DNA of 64,000 nt from Selenobaculum gibii (GTDB lineage Bacteria > Bacillota > Negativicutes > ICN-92133), in assembly GCF_030273445.1 (NCBI RefSeq), contig NZ_CP120678.1, positions 2,085,501 to 2,149,500 on the forward strand. Direction: 5' to 3'. The position numbers were made by a program, and so were the translations under genes. The notes beneath the pieces are model-generated. The model did no database searches. It saw only the letters and a program-made list of their open reading frames with translations, and had not been told where the DNA came from. This document shows positions 25,834 through 34,950 of the stretch, one piece after another (the stretch's first letter is position 1; each line of letters starts with the position of its first letter).

Positions 25834-26472
25834 TTATATTTCTTTTCCATCTACATATACGAGATATGGATATAAATATTTCCCCGTATATGAGAACCAT
25901 TGTGCATCTTCATCCCAATAAATAATCGCAGTTTCCATTTTTAAATAATCGTTTGCTAAATGTTTTTCGACAACAAGCACCGGTTCTGGGTTAAATACAC
26001 CATTTGCCGTTTGTTTTCGGTAAGCTTGTGCAGGCATAATATAAATAGAATCGTATGTATCAACATCACCAAATATTTTCTCAGTTGCATAGGGAACAAT
26101 TTTCCCATTACATTCTCCAATTAACCAAAACTGCGTATTAATTGCAACTGCCTCTTTTCCACTCCAACTACTTTTCACATACCAAAAAGATTTACCAGCA
26201 ACATCCATGCGACGCAGTGTCAAAATCCGCTTGTCATGAATTGTATTCGGAGAATTCTTTAACTTCAAAATAATATCAATTGGCTTGCTTTTTGTAGATT
26301 TGTTTTTTACAACAATTTGCGAAGATCCTTCTTCATGATCAAAAGACAGTTTTTCTCCATTAATCCCAGTATAATTCACATTAAATTTTTGATCTTGTGA
26401 CAACTCGGCAAAACATGTTCCTATCATAAATAGAAATATTCCAGCAAAAATTAAAACGACTTTTTGTAACAC
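25834..26472 (-). CDS. Secreted protein of unknown function
   Basis: A 212-residue protein with a signal peptide (hydrophobic core at about residues 4-20, probable cut after CFA near residue 22). The mature region is beta-rich with no cysteines outside the leader. Notable segments are WYVKSSWSGKEAVAINTQFWLIG and a late WDEDAQWFSYTGKYLYPYLVYV. No enzymatic motif is evident and the neighbours (pan operon, chemoreceptor) give no clue. It is monocistronic with a strong terminator. Confidence 0.72.
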   Translation of the reverse strand: MLQKVVLIFAGIFLFMIGTCFAELSQDQKFNVNYTGINGEKLSFDHEEGSSQIVVKNKSTKSKPIDIILKLKNSPNTIHDKRILTLRRMDVAGKSFWYVKSSWSGKEAVAINTQFWLIGECNGKIVPYATEKIFGDVDTYDSIYIMPAQAYRKQTANGVFNPEPVLVVEKHLANDYLKMETAIIYWDEDAQWFSYTGKYLYPYLVYVDGKEI

Positions 26473-26610
26473 TTCTCTTCACCTCTTTTACAGATTTAAA
26501 CTAATCTTACCTTTAAAATATCATAAATCCTTCTCCAGGGCAATAAATGGTAGGATTTTTGGCGTTATTCAAATTCTCGTTACATTTATCTAATGGGTAA
26601 GTTATCAGAT

Positions 26611-26655
26611 TAAATAAACCATAACGCAAAAATATTATGCGTTATGGTTTATTTA
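26611..26655 (-). terminator. Terminator-like hairpin after the second chemoreceptor gene
   Basis: An 18-bp perfect stem (26611-26628 with 26638-26655) with a 9-nt loop, just beyond the chemoreceptor stop. Its lower part is U-rich. Confidence 0.65.
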
Positions 26656-26665
26656 AAAGTAGTTT

Positions 26666-28387
26666 TTATAACTTAAATTTAGCACTTTCCTCATTTAATT
26701 CTTGCGCGAGAACTGCTAGACTTCGACTTGCAGAGGCAATTTCTTGCATAGCCGCTGACTGCTCTTCAGTCGATGCAGATACAGTCTGCGTTTCATCAGA
26801 CATCTTCTTACATGATTTATCTATATCTTCTACAGAAGTAACAATATGCTGTGTTCCATTTGCCATTTCTTCCATCGTCGTTGCAATTTCCTTCGACTGA
26901 CGATTCACATGATTAACCATTTCTAATATTTTTTCAAAAGCACTACCTGCCGCACTAACAACTTCAGCTCCAACTTTAACTTCAGCAGTTCCTTCATTCA
27001 TTACAACGACTGCTTCTTCTGTATCTTTTTGAATGCCTTCAATTAAATTTGCAATACGTTCTGCTGCTGCTTTCGATTGTTCTGCAAGCTTTCTAACCTC
27101 TTCTGCAACTACAGCAAAACCTTTTCCTTGTTCACCTGCACGCGCTGCTTCGATTGCCGCATTTAAAGCCAGAAGATTTGTCTGCCCTGCGATCCCTGAT
27201 ATCGTTTCTACAATCTGTCCAATTTCTTTGGAATTTTCCCCAAGTTTAGTAACAACCTGTGCTGAACGACTTACAGTCATCTCAATATTATTCATCTGCA
27301 TTACAGCATTTTTAATAGATTCATTGCCGTCTTGTGCTGCCTTTACCGCTTCGCTAGTTTGATCAGCTGTCATACTAATTGTTGCAGAGGTTTCTTCTAT
27401 TCCTGCCGACATTTGTTGCACGACATCAGTCGTCACATTTACCGCATCTACTTGATTTTCTGAGAATTCAGATACATGCGTAATAGATTGTGCTATTTGT
27501 TGAGTAACTTGAGCTGACTGATCCGCACTAGCTGTCAATTCTTCTGATGCGGCTGCCACCTGACTAGAGGTTTTTTGAATTTGTGAAATCAGCGCCTTAA
27601 TGCTGCCAATCATACCATTATATTCAGTAGATAATTTTCCTAATTCATCATTAGAATACACTTCTGCCTGTACATTTAAGTCGCCTTTACTCACTGCCTC
27701 TGAAACTCGCATAAGCTCCAGAATAGATTTTCTAATATCCCGAACCATAAAATAAGCAACTGCAACCGCAATAATAAATGCAACTACCATAATAATATTT
27801 GAATATAAACTATTCGATTTATAAATTTCGTTACTTTCCAGTTTTGCGGCTTTTGCACCATCATTATTAAATGATACCAATCCCTGTACTTTATTTGCTA
27901 AGGCAGCATATACCTCAAATGAACGCCCTCTTACCAAATCACCACCTTGAATTTGATCACCAGCTCGACTAAACTTTATTACCTCTTTAGAAATCCCATA
28001 ATAATCTTGATATAATTTTTCAATTTCATTGATAGCTGTTATATCTTTCTCTTTTTCTTCTTGGCTATTATACTCCATATTATCTATCAGTTTTCTATAC
28101 TCTTCAAATTCATTATTGACAGACAAAACATCTTTTTCAATATCTTTTTCAATCGCTGTCATTTTATTTGTATCTCGTTCAATCAAATGATTTAGTTCTT
28201 CTCTGCGTATTTTATCTAAATTTGTGCCAATATTATTTAATATACGTGTTCCTTCCATCCAACTATCAGTAATTTCAACGGTTTTACTATTCACTTCTGA
28301 TAATGAATAGTTTGCAAATGAACCTAACCCAATAAGTAAACAGACTAATACTGTAAAACTAGTAATTAACTTTGCTTTAATTGACAT
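26666..28387 (-). CDS. Methyl-accepting chemotaxis protein with a four-helix-bundle sensor
   Basis: A 573-residue chemoreceptor. Membrane helices lie at about residues 8-29 and 193-213. The extracytoplasmic part (about 30-190) is all-helical and charged, as in 4HB_MCP domains, unlike the Cache domain of the receptor at 13.6 kb. A HAMP domain (about 214-268) precedes the signalling hairpin, whose tip reads [20 protein letters not shown] and continues [16 protein letters not shown]. The C-terminus ([10 protein letters not shown]) closely matches the other receptor's, so the two probably feed the same CheA array. The ligand is unknown. Confidence 0.91.
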   Translation of the reverse strand: MSIKAKLITSFTVLVCLLIGLGSFANYSLSEVNSKTVEITDSWMEGTRILNNIGTNLDKIRREELNHLIERDTNKMTAIEKDIEKDVLSVNNEFEEYRKLIDNMEYNSQEEKEKDITAINEIEKLYQDYYGISKEVIKFSRAGDQIQGGDLVRGRSFEVYAALANKVQGLVSFNNDGAKAAKLESNEIYKSNSLYSNIIMVVAFIIAVAVAYFMVRDIRKSILELMRVSEAVSKGDLNVQAEVYSNDELGKLSTEYNGMIGSIKALISQIQKTSSQVAAASEELTASADQSAQVTQQIAQSITHVSEFSENQVDAVNVTTDVVQQMSAGIEETSATISMTADQTSEAVKAAQDGNESIKNAVMQMNNIEMTVSRSAQVVTKLGENSKEIGQIVETISGIAGQTNLLALNAAIEAARAGEQGKGFAVVAEEVRKLAEQSKAAAERIANLIEGIQKDTEEAVVVMNEGTAEVKVGAEVVSAAGSAFEKILEMVNHVNRQSKEIATTMEEMANGTQHIVTSVEDIDKSCKKMSDETQTVSASTEEQSAAMQEIASASRSLAVLAQELNEESAKFKL

Positions 28388-28594
28388 TTTTATCCTCCTT
28401 TTAATTCATCGTCTTGCAAATAAATTAATCTATCCTCCTTAGTCTAATGAAAATATAAATATGTTACTTTATTTATATTCTCTTCTTTCCTCTTCTCCCC
28501 TCTCAAAATTCGACATATTTTCCCCAATTTTTTTTATCTATTGTACTTTTCTACAGTTCAAAAAATTTTTTTGAATTTTGTTTATTATACAAAA

Positions 28595-28628
28595 ATAATC
28601 CCCAAAACAACATTGTTTTGGGGATTAT
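28595..28628 (-). terminator. Terminator of the diguanylate cyclase gene
   Basis: A 16-bp perfect stem with a CA apex (ATAATCCCC... paired with ...GGGGATTAT). The minus-strand 3' side is T-rich. Confidence 0.8.
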
Positions 28629-28651
28629 AAAATAAGAGCAACCTTTGTATC

Positions 28652-30373
28652 TTATATTTCATCTTCAACAATAACTTTGTTTCTTCCACGATTTTTCGCG
28701 GCATATAATGCTAAATCTGACCGTTTTAAAAAGTTACCATTATTCGTTCCCGTATTACGCCATTGGCTTACACCTATGCTACACGTAATCTTTTCATCTT
28801 CAAGCAATATACTATCCTCAACTGTTCTTCTTATTAATTCAGCTAGCTGGGAAGCTTCCTCCTTATCCGAATCTCGGCATAAAATAATGAACTCTTCTCC
28901 CCCATAACGAATAAAAATATGTCGTTTATCCAGCTTAGTTCGAATAACTTCAGTAAATCTAATCAATACTTCATCACCTATATCATGTCCGTAAGTATCA
29001 TTAATTCTTTTAAAAAAATCTATATCTATCATAAGCATAGACAATGGAGATGCATTATGACTACTGAGAGCAACTTCTTTTTCCAATGCTTCGTTAAATT
29101 TATTACGATTATAACATTTCGTTAAAGCATCAATCTGCGATTTTTGTGTAACAACGGCAATTTCATCTTGTAGGTTTAAAGCTAAGTCAGTCAATTCTTG
29201 TTCTTTTCTTACATTATAACTAAGGATTCTCAAAATAAAAAATGCAAATGCAAAAATCCCCAAAGGCGTTACATGCGTAACCCACGGAACAATTCTAAAA
29301 TGGGCACCTAAACCATCATACAAAGCAGCTAATGGTAATCCCATTAATCCAATAAGTAACACTTTGCTGTCTTCGTTTCCACGATAAGCCGATACCGCCA
29401 ATTGGTATGCTACATAGCTTTGTACAATTCCTCCACTAATATAAAATGGCGATAATAAGTAATTCATCGTACTTAATCCGATACATTCACCTATAATGGC
29501 AATTAAGGCTAACACTATGTAATATGCTACAACAAGTTTTATTTTTTTCTTCTTATTATCTTCAATGACTTCATAGACTGTTAAATTTAAAAAAATGGGC
29601 ATACTATAGACAGAAAGAAGTAATAAATACCACCATATTACTGGAAAGTTAAGAAAAAGCAGCTTTGTATTTGATGCCGCGACGAGCCATAATGCAAAAA
29701 ATGAGAAAAATATCATCGCATATACATGTAATTTATAATGTTTATGCATACTAAGGTAGTAACATATCATAATTAAAATCATAAAAATTGTTACCGGAAA
29801 AGCAACGACATACATAGCATCGTATTGAAATAGCCTTATTGTCTGACGAACGCTATCGTCCAACATCATTCTATCAAAAATCCCCAAACGATCAGGATAA
29901 TTTGAATACATTTGAAATGTTAAATTTTTTCCTTCATATTCCTCTGGCAATGCGACCATATGCCAGCTCATTCCATAAGAAAAGCGTTTATACTGGAGAT
30001 CTCCATATTGATAGATCATTTTTTTATCTAAATAAACACGAAAAGATTGTTCGGTTGTCGTAAAAAATAATAAGGGGCTAATATACTGCCCTTTGGGCAA
30101 AGTAGTCGTTAACCATACGACATTCGTATTTACAGACAGCGGGGGTTGATGAGGAAAGTCAAAAGATTTCCATTCTTGATCATTGGCGATTGCAGATTGA
30201 AGCCATAATTCTGCTTTGTCTTCTGCTACAAGCAAATCGCCTTCATGGTATTTCCATTCGCCATTTAGCTCTGAACACAATGCGACGCTATAATCACTTA
30301 ATAAAAAAACTAAAAGCATAATTTTTGCGATTAAAAAAAATTTTTTTCCCCTCATAACTTTCACCACAGTCAT
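28652..30373 (-). CDS. Membrane diguanylate cyclase with 7TM-DISM-like sensor
   Basis: A 573-residue protein predicted to make cyclic di-GMP. It has a signal-type helix (about residues 13-32), an extracytoplasmic beta-rich domain (about 35-185), seven or so membrane helices (about 190-385) as in 7TMR-DISM receptors, and a GGDEF domain (about 405-573). The active-site loop is GGEEF (491-495) with a preceding IDIDFFKRINDTYGHDIGD substrate loop, so it should be active. The inhibitory RxxD site is absent: KLDKRH occupies that place, so product feedback is not expected. ATG 30373 or ATG 30355 could be the start; neither has a strong ribosome site. Confidence 0.87.
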   Translation of the reverse strand: MTVVKVMRGKKFFLIAKIMLLVFLLSDYSVALCSELNGEWKYHEGDLLVAEDKAELWLQSAIANDQEWKSFDFPHQPPLSVNTNVVWLTTTLPKGQYISPLLFFTTTEQSFRVYLDKKMIYQYGDLQYKRFSYGMSWHMVALPEEYEGKNLTFQMYSNYPDRLGIFDRMMLDDSVRQTIRLFQYDAMYVVAFPVTIFMILIMICYYLSMHKHYKLHVYAMIFFSFFALWLVAASNTKLLFLNFPVIWWYLLLLSVYSMPIFLNLTVYEVIEDNKKKKIKLVVAYYIVLALIAIIGECIGLSTMNYLLSPFYISGGIVQSYVAYQLAVSAYRGNEDSKVLLIGLMGLPLAALYDGLGAHFRIVPWVTHVTPLGIFAFAFFILRILSYNVRKEQELTDLALNLQDEIAVVTQKSQIDALTKCYNRNKFNEALEKEVALSSHNASPLSMLMIDIDFFKRINDTYGHDIGDEVLIRFTEVIRTKLDKRHIFIRYGGEEFIILCRDSDKEEASQLAELIRRTVEDSILLEDEKITCSIGVSQWRNTGTNNGNFLKRSDLALYAAKNRGRNKVIVEDEI

Positions 30374-30549
30374 TTTCTCTAAATTTTATTTTCTTATTTA
30401 TATCATATCATTTTTTTTCTTCGTGGAAAATGAAAGAATTGAGGAAATCAGTTTTAAATTTAGGTAAAACTATTTATTTCTAGCTAAATATAAAAATTAA
30501 GGGAATTTACTTTAATTTTAGAAAAATATAAATAATTTATGCTTTTCGT

Positions 30550-30579
30550 TTGAATTTATAACCATAACTATGATACAAT
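30550..30579 (+). promoter_or_regulatory. Promoter of the RNase J gene
   Basis: TTGAAT (30550-30555) and TACAAT (30574-30579) with an 18-bp spacer. A transcript starting near 30586 would carry a leader of about 310 nt. Confidence 0.5.
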
Positions 30580-30585
30580 CAAGGT

Positions 30586-30896
30586 AATGATTTTGAGCGG
30601 ATTTTTATTATGTAGGAAAGTTTGATTAGTAGGCTATAATCTATTCGTTTGCTTTATCTGGCAATTAGTCTATTTTAAGACTCCCAACTTCTATAATCTA
30701 GAGTTAAGAGTAGATTGTTCCTGAAACAAGTGCGATTAGAATTCAAGGAAGTTAGAACTTCACTTGAATTAAGTCTTACTTTATTTATATTGATAAAAAA
30801 ATAATAAGCATCATGAATTAAACTTTTAGTCTTAAATGAGCTATTAAATGAAAGAATGCTCATCAGATAAATATCAAAATATTGGAGGTACTATTC
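30586..30896 (+). promoter_or_regulatory. Long 5' leader of the RNase J gene with a strong hairpin
   Basis: I see no credible gene between the promoter and RNase J. The leader holds a 14-bp hairpin with one bulged A (30740-30770: AATTCAAG-GAAGTT paired with AACTTC-CTTGAATT). RNases are often autoregulated through their own 5' UTR, so this may be a processing site; that is inference. Confidence 0.4.
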
Positions 30897-32558
30897 TTGG
30901 AAGATCAAAACAAATTATTAGTAATTCCCCTAGGAGGATTGGGGGAAATAGGAAAAAATATGACCGTGTTTCAATATGGTGACGATATCGTCATCTTAGA
31001 TGCCGGTCTAGCATTCCCAGATGACGATATGTATGGAATTGATTTAGTAATTCCTGATATAACGTATCTAAAAAACAATATCGATAAAGTTCGTGGAGTT
31101 GTCTTGACACATGGGCACGAAGATCATATTGGTTCATTATCCTACTTACTCAGAGAAATCAATGTTCCTGTATATGGGACAAGATTAGCACTTGGCTTAG
31201 TAGAAGGTCGTTTAAAAGAAAATAATGTCGGGGCTTGCAAACTTGTTCCAGTACAAGCTGGTGATATTATTCAGCTAGGAATATTTAAAGTCGGATTTAT
31301 TCAAGGCAGCCATTCTATTCCAGATGCTTGCGGCATCTATTTCAATACTCCAGTCGGTACAGTTGTCCATACAGGGGACTTTAAAATTGACCAAACACCT
31401 GTTGACGGTAAGTTAATTGATATTCATAAATTTGCTGAACTTGGAAATAAAGGTGTTTTACTGCTAATGTCAGATAGTACAAATGCTGAACGTCCAGGAT
31501 ATACTGGTTCTGAAATGGAAGTATCCATCACCCTTGATGATGCATTCCAACAATCACGCGGACGTATCATACTTGCAACCTTTGCATCTAATGTATCGCG
31601 AATTCAACAGGCAATTCATTCTGCTTGCAAATATAAACGTAAAGTAATTATTTTTGGACGCAGTATGGTAAATGTCGTAAATATTGCTACACAACTCGGT
31701 TATTTAGAAATGCCGGAAGGCACCTTAATTGAACCGGAAGAAATGAATAATTATCGTGAAGATCAGGTTTTAATTTTAACAACTGGCAGCCAAGGTGAGC
31801 CGATGTCCGGTCTTAGCCGTATGGCTACAAATAATCATCGTACTGTTTCAGTAAATCCTGGTGACACCGTTCTTATTGCAGCAACGCCAATTCCAGGAAA
31901 CGAAACATCCGTATCAAAAACAATTGATAACTTACTTCGCTTAGGTGCACATGTCGTATACGAAAAAATTTCGGGAATTCACGTTTCTGGACATGCCAGC
32001 CAAGAAGAATTGAAATTGATGCTTAACCTTGTCCGTCCGAAATTCTTTATCCCAGTTCACGGCGAATATCGTATGTTAAAACAACATGGTAAAATCGCTG
32101 AACGTTTAGGAATTCCTAAAGAAAATATTTTAATCGGTGAAAATGGCTGCGTATTTGAATTTACGTCAGACAGCGCGAAAATTAACGGAAAAGTTCCATC
32201 TGGTAAAGTATTTGTCGATGGTCTTGGTGTTGGCGATGTCGGCAATATCGTTTTACGTGATCGTCAACAATTCTCTCAAGAAGGCGTTGTTATCGTCGTT
32301 GTTACCTTACAAAAAGAAGGAAATATCATTCTTGCCGGTCCAGATTTAGTATCACGTGGATTTGTCTATGTTCGTGATTCAGAAGAACTCATGAACGAGG
32401 CACAATTTAGAGTGCAAACCGCCCTTGAAAATTGTTTGGGAAACAATATTATGGAATGGGCAACATTAAAACAACAAATTCGTGAAGCACTAGGAAAATA
32501 TCTATATGAAAAAACAGGACGCCGTCCGATGATTCTACCAATCATCATGGAAGTCTAA
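30897..32558 (+). CDS. rnj: Ribonuclease J
   Basis: A 553-residue metallo-beta-lactamase/beta-CASP ribonuclease with combined endonuclease and 5'-3' exonuclease activity in mRNA decay and rRNA maturation. The metal site is THGHEDHIGSL (HxHxDH), with the later ligand His in HTGDFKID. The beta-CASP domain contains ATFASNVSRIQQ and GSQGEPMSGLSRMA. The closing metal/substrate region is ISGIHVSGHASQEEL and PVHGEYRML. GGAGG at 30884-30888 lies 8 nt before TTG 30897, which is the likely start; an earlier in-frame TTG overlaps the ribosome site. The C-terminus is normal for the family. Confidence 0.95.
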   Translation: MEDQNKLLVIPLGGLGEIGKNMTVFQYGDDIVILDAGLAFPDDDMYGIDLVIPDITYLKNNIDKVRGVVLTHGHEDHIGSLSYLLREINVPVYGTRLALGLVEGRLKENNVGACKLVPVQAGDIIQLGIFKVGFIQGSHSIPDACGIYFNTPVGTVVHTGDFKIDQTPVDGKLIDIHKFAELGNKGVLLLMSDSTNAERPGYTGSEMEVSITLDDAFQQSRGRIILATFASNVSRIQQAIHSACKYKRKVIIFGRSMVNVVNIATQLGYLEMPEGTLIEPEEMNNYREDQVLILTTGSQGEPMSGLSRMATNNHRTVSVNPGDTVLIAATPIPGNETSVSKTIDNLLRLGAHVVYEKISGIHVSGHASQEELKLMLNLVRPKFFIPVHGEYRMLKQHGKIAERLGIPKENILIGENGCVFEFTSDSAKINGKVPSGKVFVDGLGVGDVGNIVLRDRQQFSQEGVVIVVVTLQKEGNIILAGPDLVSRGFVYVRDSEELMNEAQFRVQTALENCLGNNIMEWATLKQQIREALGKYLYEKTGRRPMILPIIMEV

Positions 32559-32568
32559 TGCTAAACAT

Positions 32569-32602
32569 AAAAAGTGCAGTTCATTTCGAACTGCACTTTT
32601 TT
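32569..32602. terminator. Bidirectional terminator after RNase J
   Basis: AAAAAGTGCAGTTC pairs with GAACTGCACTTTTT across a 5-nt loop. It serves RNase J and, in the other direction, the ACT-domain gene. Confidence 0.88.
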
Positions 32603-32610
32603 ACGTTTAT

Positions 32611-33033
32611 TTAGATATTTTCAATATCTCCAGCATTCCAAATACCGATATTATGTTTTTTGATCAACTCTGCAGCTTTTTCTGGCTCAGAGAACTTGAT
32701 AACATTCAATGCTTCTTTGCCAATCGAAAATGCATACATATATTCAATTCCGACTTCCGTAATAATATCTTTCATCGCCTTATGTAGTGATCCAGCCGCA
32801 TGATCAATACGAACACAAATGACATCCGTAAGCATTGCCGACATTCCTTCTTCTTTTAGCGCCTTGATTGCAGCCTCAGCATCGGATACAACCATTCGCA
32901 TCATTCCGTATTCCGCTGTATCAGCCAAACTAAGCGCGATTAAATTCACGTTATTTCTTGCTAGAACTTCTAATAAATCAGCCAATCTTCCCGCACGATT
33001 TTCAATAAAAACTGACACTTGTTTAATAAACAT
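32611..33033 (-). CDS. Tandem ACT-domain protein of the ior/paaK operon
   Basis: A 140-residue cytoplasmic protein made of two ACT domains (about residues 1-68 and 70-140). The first opens KQVSVFIENRAGRLADLLEVLARNNVNLIALSL, the typical amino-acid-binding edge; the second contains AAELIKKHNIGIW. It is last in an operon with phenylacetate-CoA ligase and indolepyruvate oxidoreductase genes, a conserved arrangement. It probably senses an aromatic amino acid and regulates the pathway allosterically (inference). An 18-bp gap separates it from paaK. Confidence 0.88.
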   Translation of the reverse strand: MFIKQVSVFIENRAGRLADLLEVLARNNVNLIALSLADTAEYGMMRMVVSDAEAAIKALKEEGMSAMLTDVICVRIDHAAGSLHKAMKDIITEVGIEYMYAFSIGKEALNVIKFSEPEKAAELIKKHNIGIWNAGDIENI

Positions 33034-33051
33034 AAGAACTCCCCCCCTCTC

Positions 33052-34359
33052 TTAGTATAGATGTCTCTTGTCGATTACGCGTTTTGCTTTACCTTCGCTA
33101 CGTGTTAAAGTTTTCGGTTCCACCAATTTTACTTTCGCAACGATGTTCAGTGCGCTTTTTAATACGCCGCTGATCTTTTTCGTCAATGCATCTAAATGTC
33201 TGATTTCATCGGAGAAGAAACGATCTTCTACTTCTACCTGTACTTCTAATGTATCAAGATTATCTACACGATCGACAATTAACATATACTGCGGTAAAAT
33301 TCCATCCACTTCAAGTAACGCACTTTCTACTTGTGAAGGAAACACGTTAATTCCACGGATTATAAGCATATCATCTGAACGCCCTTTAAATCGTGAAATG
33401 CGCGCTGACGTTCTGCCACATTCACATTTTTCATAAGAAATGCTCGTTAAATCTTTCGTCCGATATCTAAAGAGCGGCAATGCTTCTTTTGTAACCGTAG
33501 TGAATACAAGCTCACCCGTTTCACCTTCCGCTACCGGTTTTAATGTATTCGGGTCAATAATCTCAGGTACAAAATGATCTTCACACACATGAAGTCCTTT
33601 ATGATAAATACAGTCGCCTGCAACACCAGGTCCCATAATTTCACTAAGCCCATAAATATCAAAAGCATTAATTCCTAGTTTATTTTCCAATTGAAGACGC
33701 ATATTTTCTGTCCAAGGTTCAGCACCTAAAATGGCTGATTTCAATTTTATTTTATCAATCTTCCCGGCTTCCTCTAATGCTTCTGCTAAATGTACCGCAT
33801 ACGAAGGTGTACATGCAAGAGCTGTAGCTCCGAAGTCCTCCATCATTGTAATTTGCTTTTTCGTATTCCCAGAAGACATAGGAAGTGCCGTTCCCCCAAG
33901 GTATTCAACACCGTAATGAAGACCTAGTCCACCTGTAAAAATTCCATAACCATAAGCAACGTGCACCATATCTTCTGCTGTAATATTTGCCATAGTTAAA
34001 ACTCTAGCTACGCATTCTGACCATATATCAATATCGCGACGAGTATAAGCAACAACTGTCGCTTTGCCCGTTGTACCTGATGATGCATGAATACGGGCAA
34101 CTTGTGAGCGCGGTACTGCAACTAATCCAAACGGATAATTTTCCCTTAAATCATCTTTCGTTGTAAATGGAAGTTTATCTAAATCTTCAATGCTTTGAAT
34201 ATCTCCAGGCTCAATTCCTAACTCTTGCATCTTACGACGATAAAATGGCACTTGACGATATACACGATCCACCATTTTCACTAGTCTTGCACTTTGCAAT
34301 ACCTTCAACTGGTCACGGCTCATGCATTCTTTTGCTTCATTCCAAATCATGTTTTTCAT
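33052..34359 (-). CDS. paaK: Phenylacetate--CoA ligase
   Basis: A 435-residue adenylate-forming ligase that activates arylacetates (phenylacetate, indoleacetate or relatives) to CoA thioesters. Motifs are the P-loop [15 protein letters not shown] (about residues 90-104), the [10 protein letters not shown] motif, a YRTKD segment, and a C-terminal [20 protein letters not shown] region ending in [13 protein letters not shown], where Lys is the catalytic lysine. Length matches the compact anaerobe type. It sits between iorB and the ACT gene. With IorAB it can form aryl-CoA by either oxidation or ligation, linking aromatic amino acid breakdown to ATP or biosynthesis. Confidence 0.93.
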   Translation of the reverse strand: MKNMIWNEAKECMSRDQLKVLQSARLVKMVDRVYRQVPFYRRKMQELGIEPGDIQSIEDLDKLPFTTKDDLRENYPFGLVAVPRSQVARIHASSGTTGKATVVAYTRRDIDIWSECVARVLTMANITAEDMVHVAYGYGIFTGGLGLHYGVEYLGGTALPMSSGNTKKQITMMEDFGATALACTPSYAVHLAEALEEAGKIDKIKLKSAILGAEPWTENMRLQLENKLGINAFDIYGLSEIMGPGVAGDCIYHKGLHVCEDHFVPEIIDPNTLKPVAEGETGELVFTTVTKEALPLFRYRTKDLTSISYEKCECGRTSARISRFKGRSDDMLIIRGINVFPSQVESALLEVDGILPQYMLIVDRVDNLDTLEVQVEVEDRFFSDEIRHLDALTKKISGVLKSALNIVAKVKLVEPKTLTRSEGKAKRVIDKRHLY

Positions 34360-34371
34360 CCCTCTACTTCA

Positions 34372-34947
34372 TTATTTACTGAATTCATAGCCGATATCAA
34401 AGGCTTTTTTATTTAACTCCACTGTTTTCGGCGGTACGATTTTTTCAATAATATCATACCACTGAGCTTTGCTGAAGTTCATATTCTTTGCAGCAATCCC
34501 AAGGACAATCATATTGGATACCTTCGGATTACCTAATTTTTTTGCTTCCAAGCCAGCATCAATTGCATAAACTTGATATTTTTTTTCTAACTGCTCAAAA
34601 ATATTTTGAGGATACTCGGCCATTCCTAATAGAACTGGCATTGGATCAATCCGTTGATCGTTGGCGATAATTACACCATCTTTTTTCAAGAAATGGGCGA
34701 AGCGCATTGCTTCTAAACGTTCAAACGCAATCAAAATATCTGCCATGCCTTCTTCAACAATTGGTTCAGCAACTTCCTGACCATATCGCACATAGGTAAC
34801 AACACTACCGCCGCGTTGTGCCATACCATGAACTTCTGATAATTTTACATCATAGCCGGCTTCTAATGCCAAACCACCTAAAATACGACTTGTTAATAAT
34901 GTCCCCTGCCCGCCAACGCCGGCAATAATAATATTTTTTACTGACAT
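34372..34947 (-). CDS. iorB: Indolepyruvate ferredoxin oxidoreductase, beta subunit
   Basis: A 191-residue gamma-type 2-oxoacid:ferredoxin oxidoreductase subunit. GVGGQGTLLTSRILGGLALEAGYDVKLSEVHGMAQRGG near the N-terminus is diagnostic for IorB, and SNMIVLGIAAKNMNF lies in the second half. It partners the alpha subunit encoded directly upstream. The ATG at 34947 overlaps the end of iorA's stop region, with AGGTGA in the last iorA codons as ribosome site; an in-frame TTG lies one codon earlier. Confidence 0.93.
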   Translation of the reverse strand: MSVKNIIIAGVGGQGTLLTSRILGGLALEAGYDVKLSEVHGMAQRGGSVVTYVRYGQEVAEPIVEEGMADILIAFERLEAMRFAHFLKKDGVIIANDQRIDPMPVLLGMAEYPQNIFEQLEKKYQVYAIDAGLEAKKLGNPKVSNMIVLGIAAKNMNFSKAQWYDIIEKIVPPKTVELNKKAFDIGYEFSK

Positions 34948-34950
34948 CAA

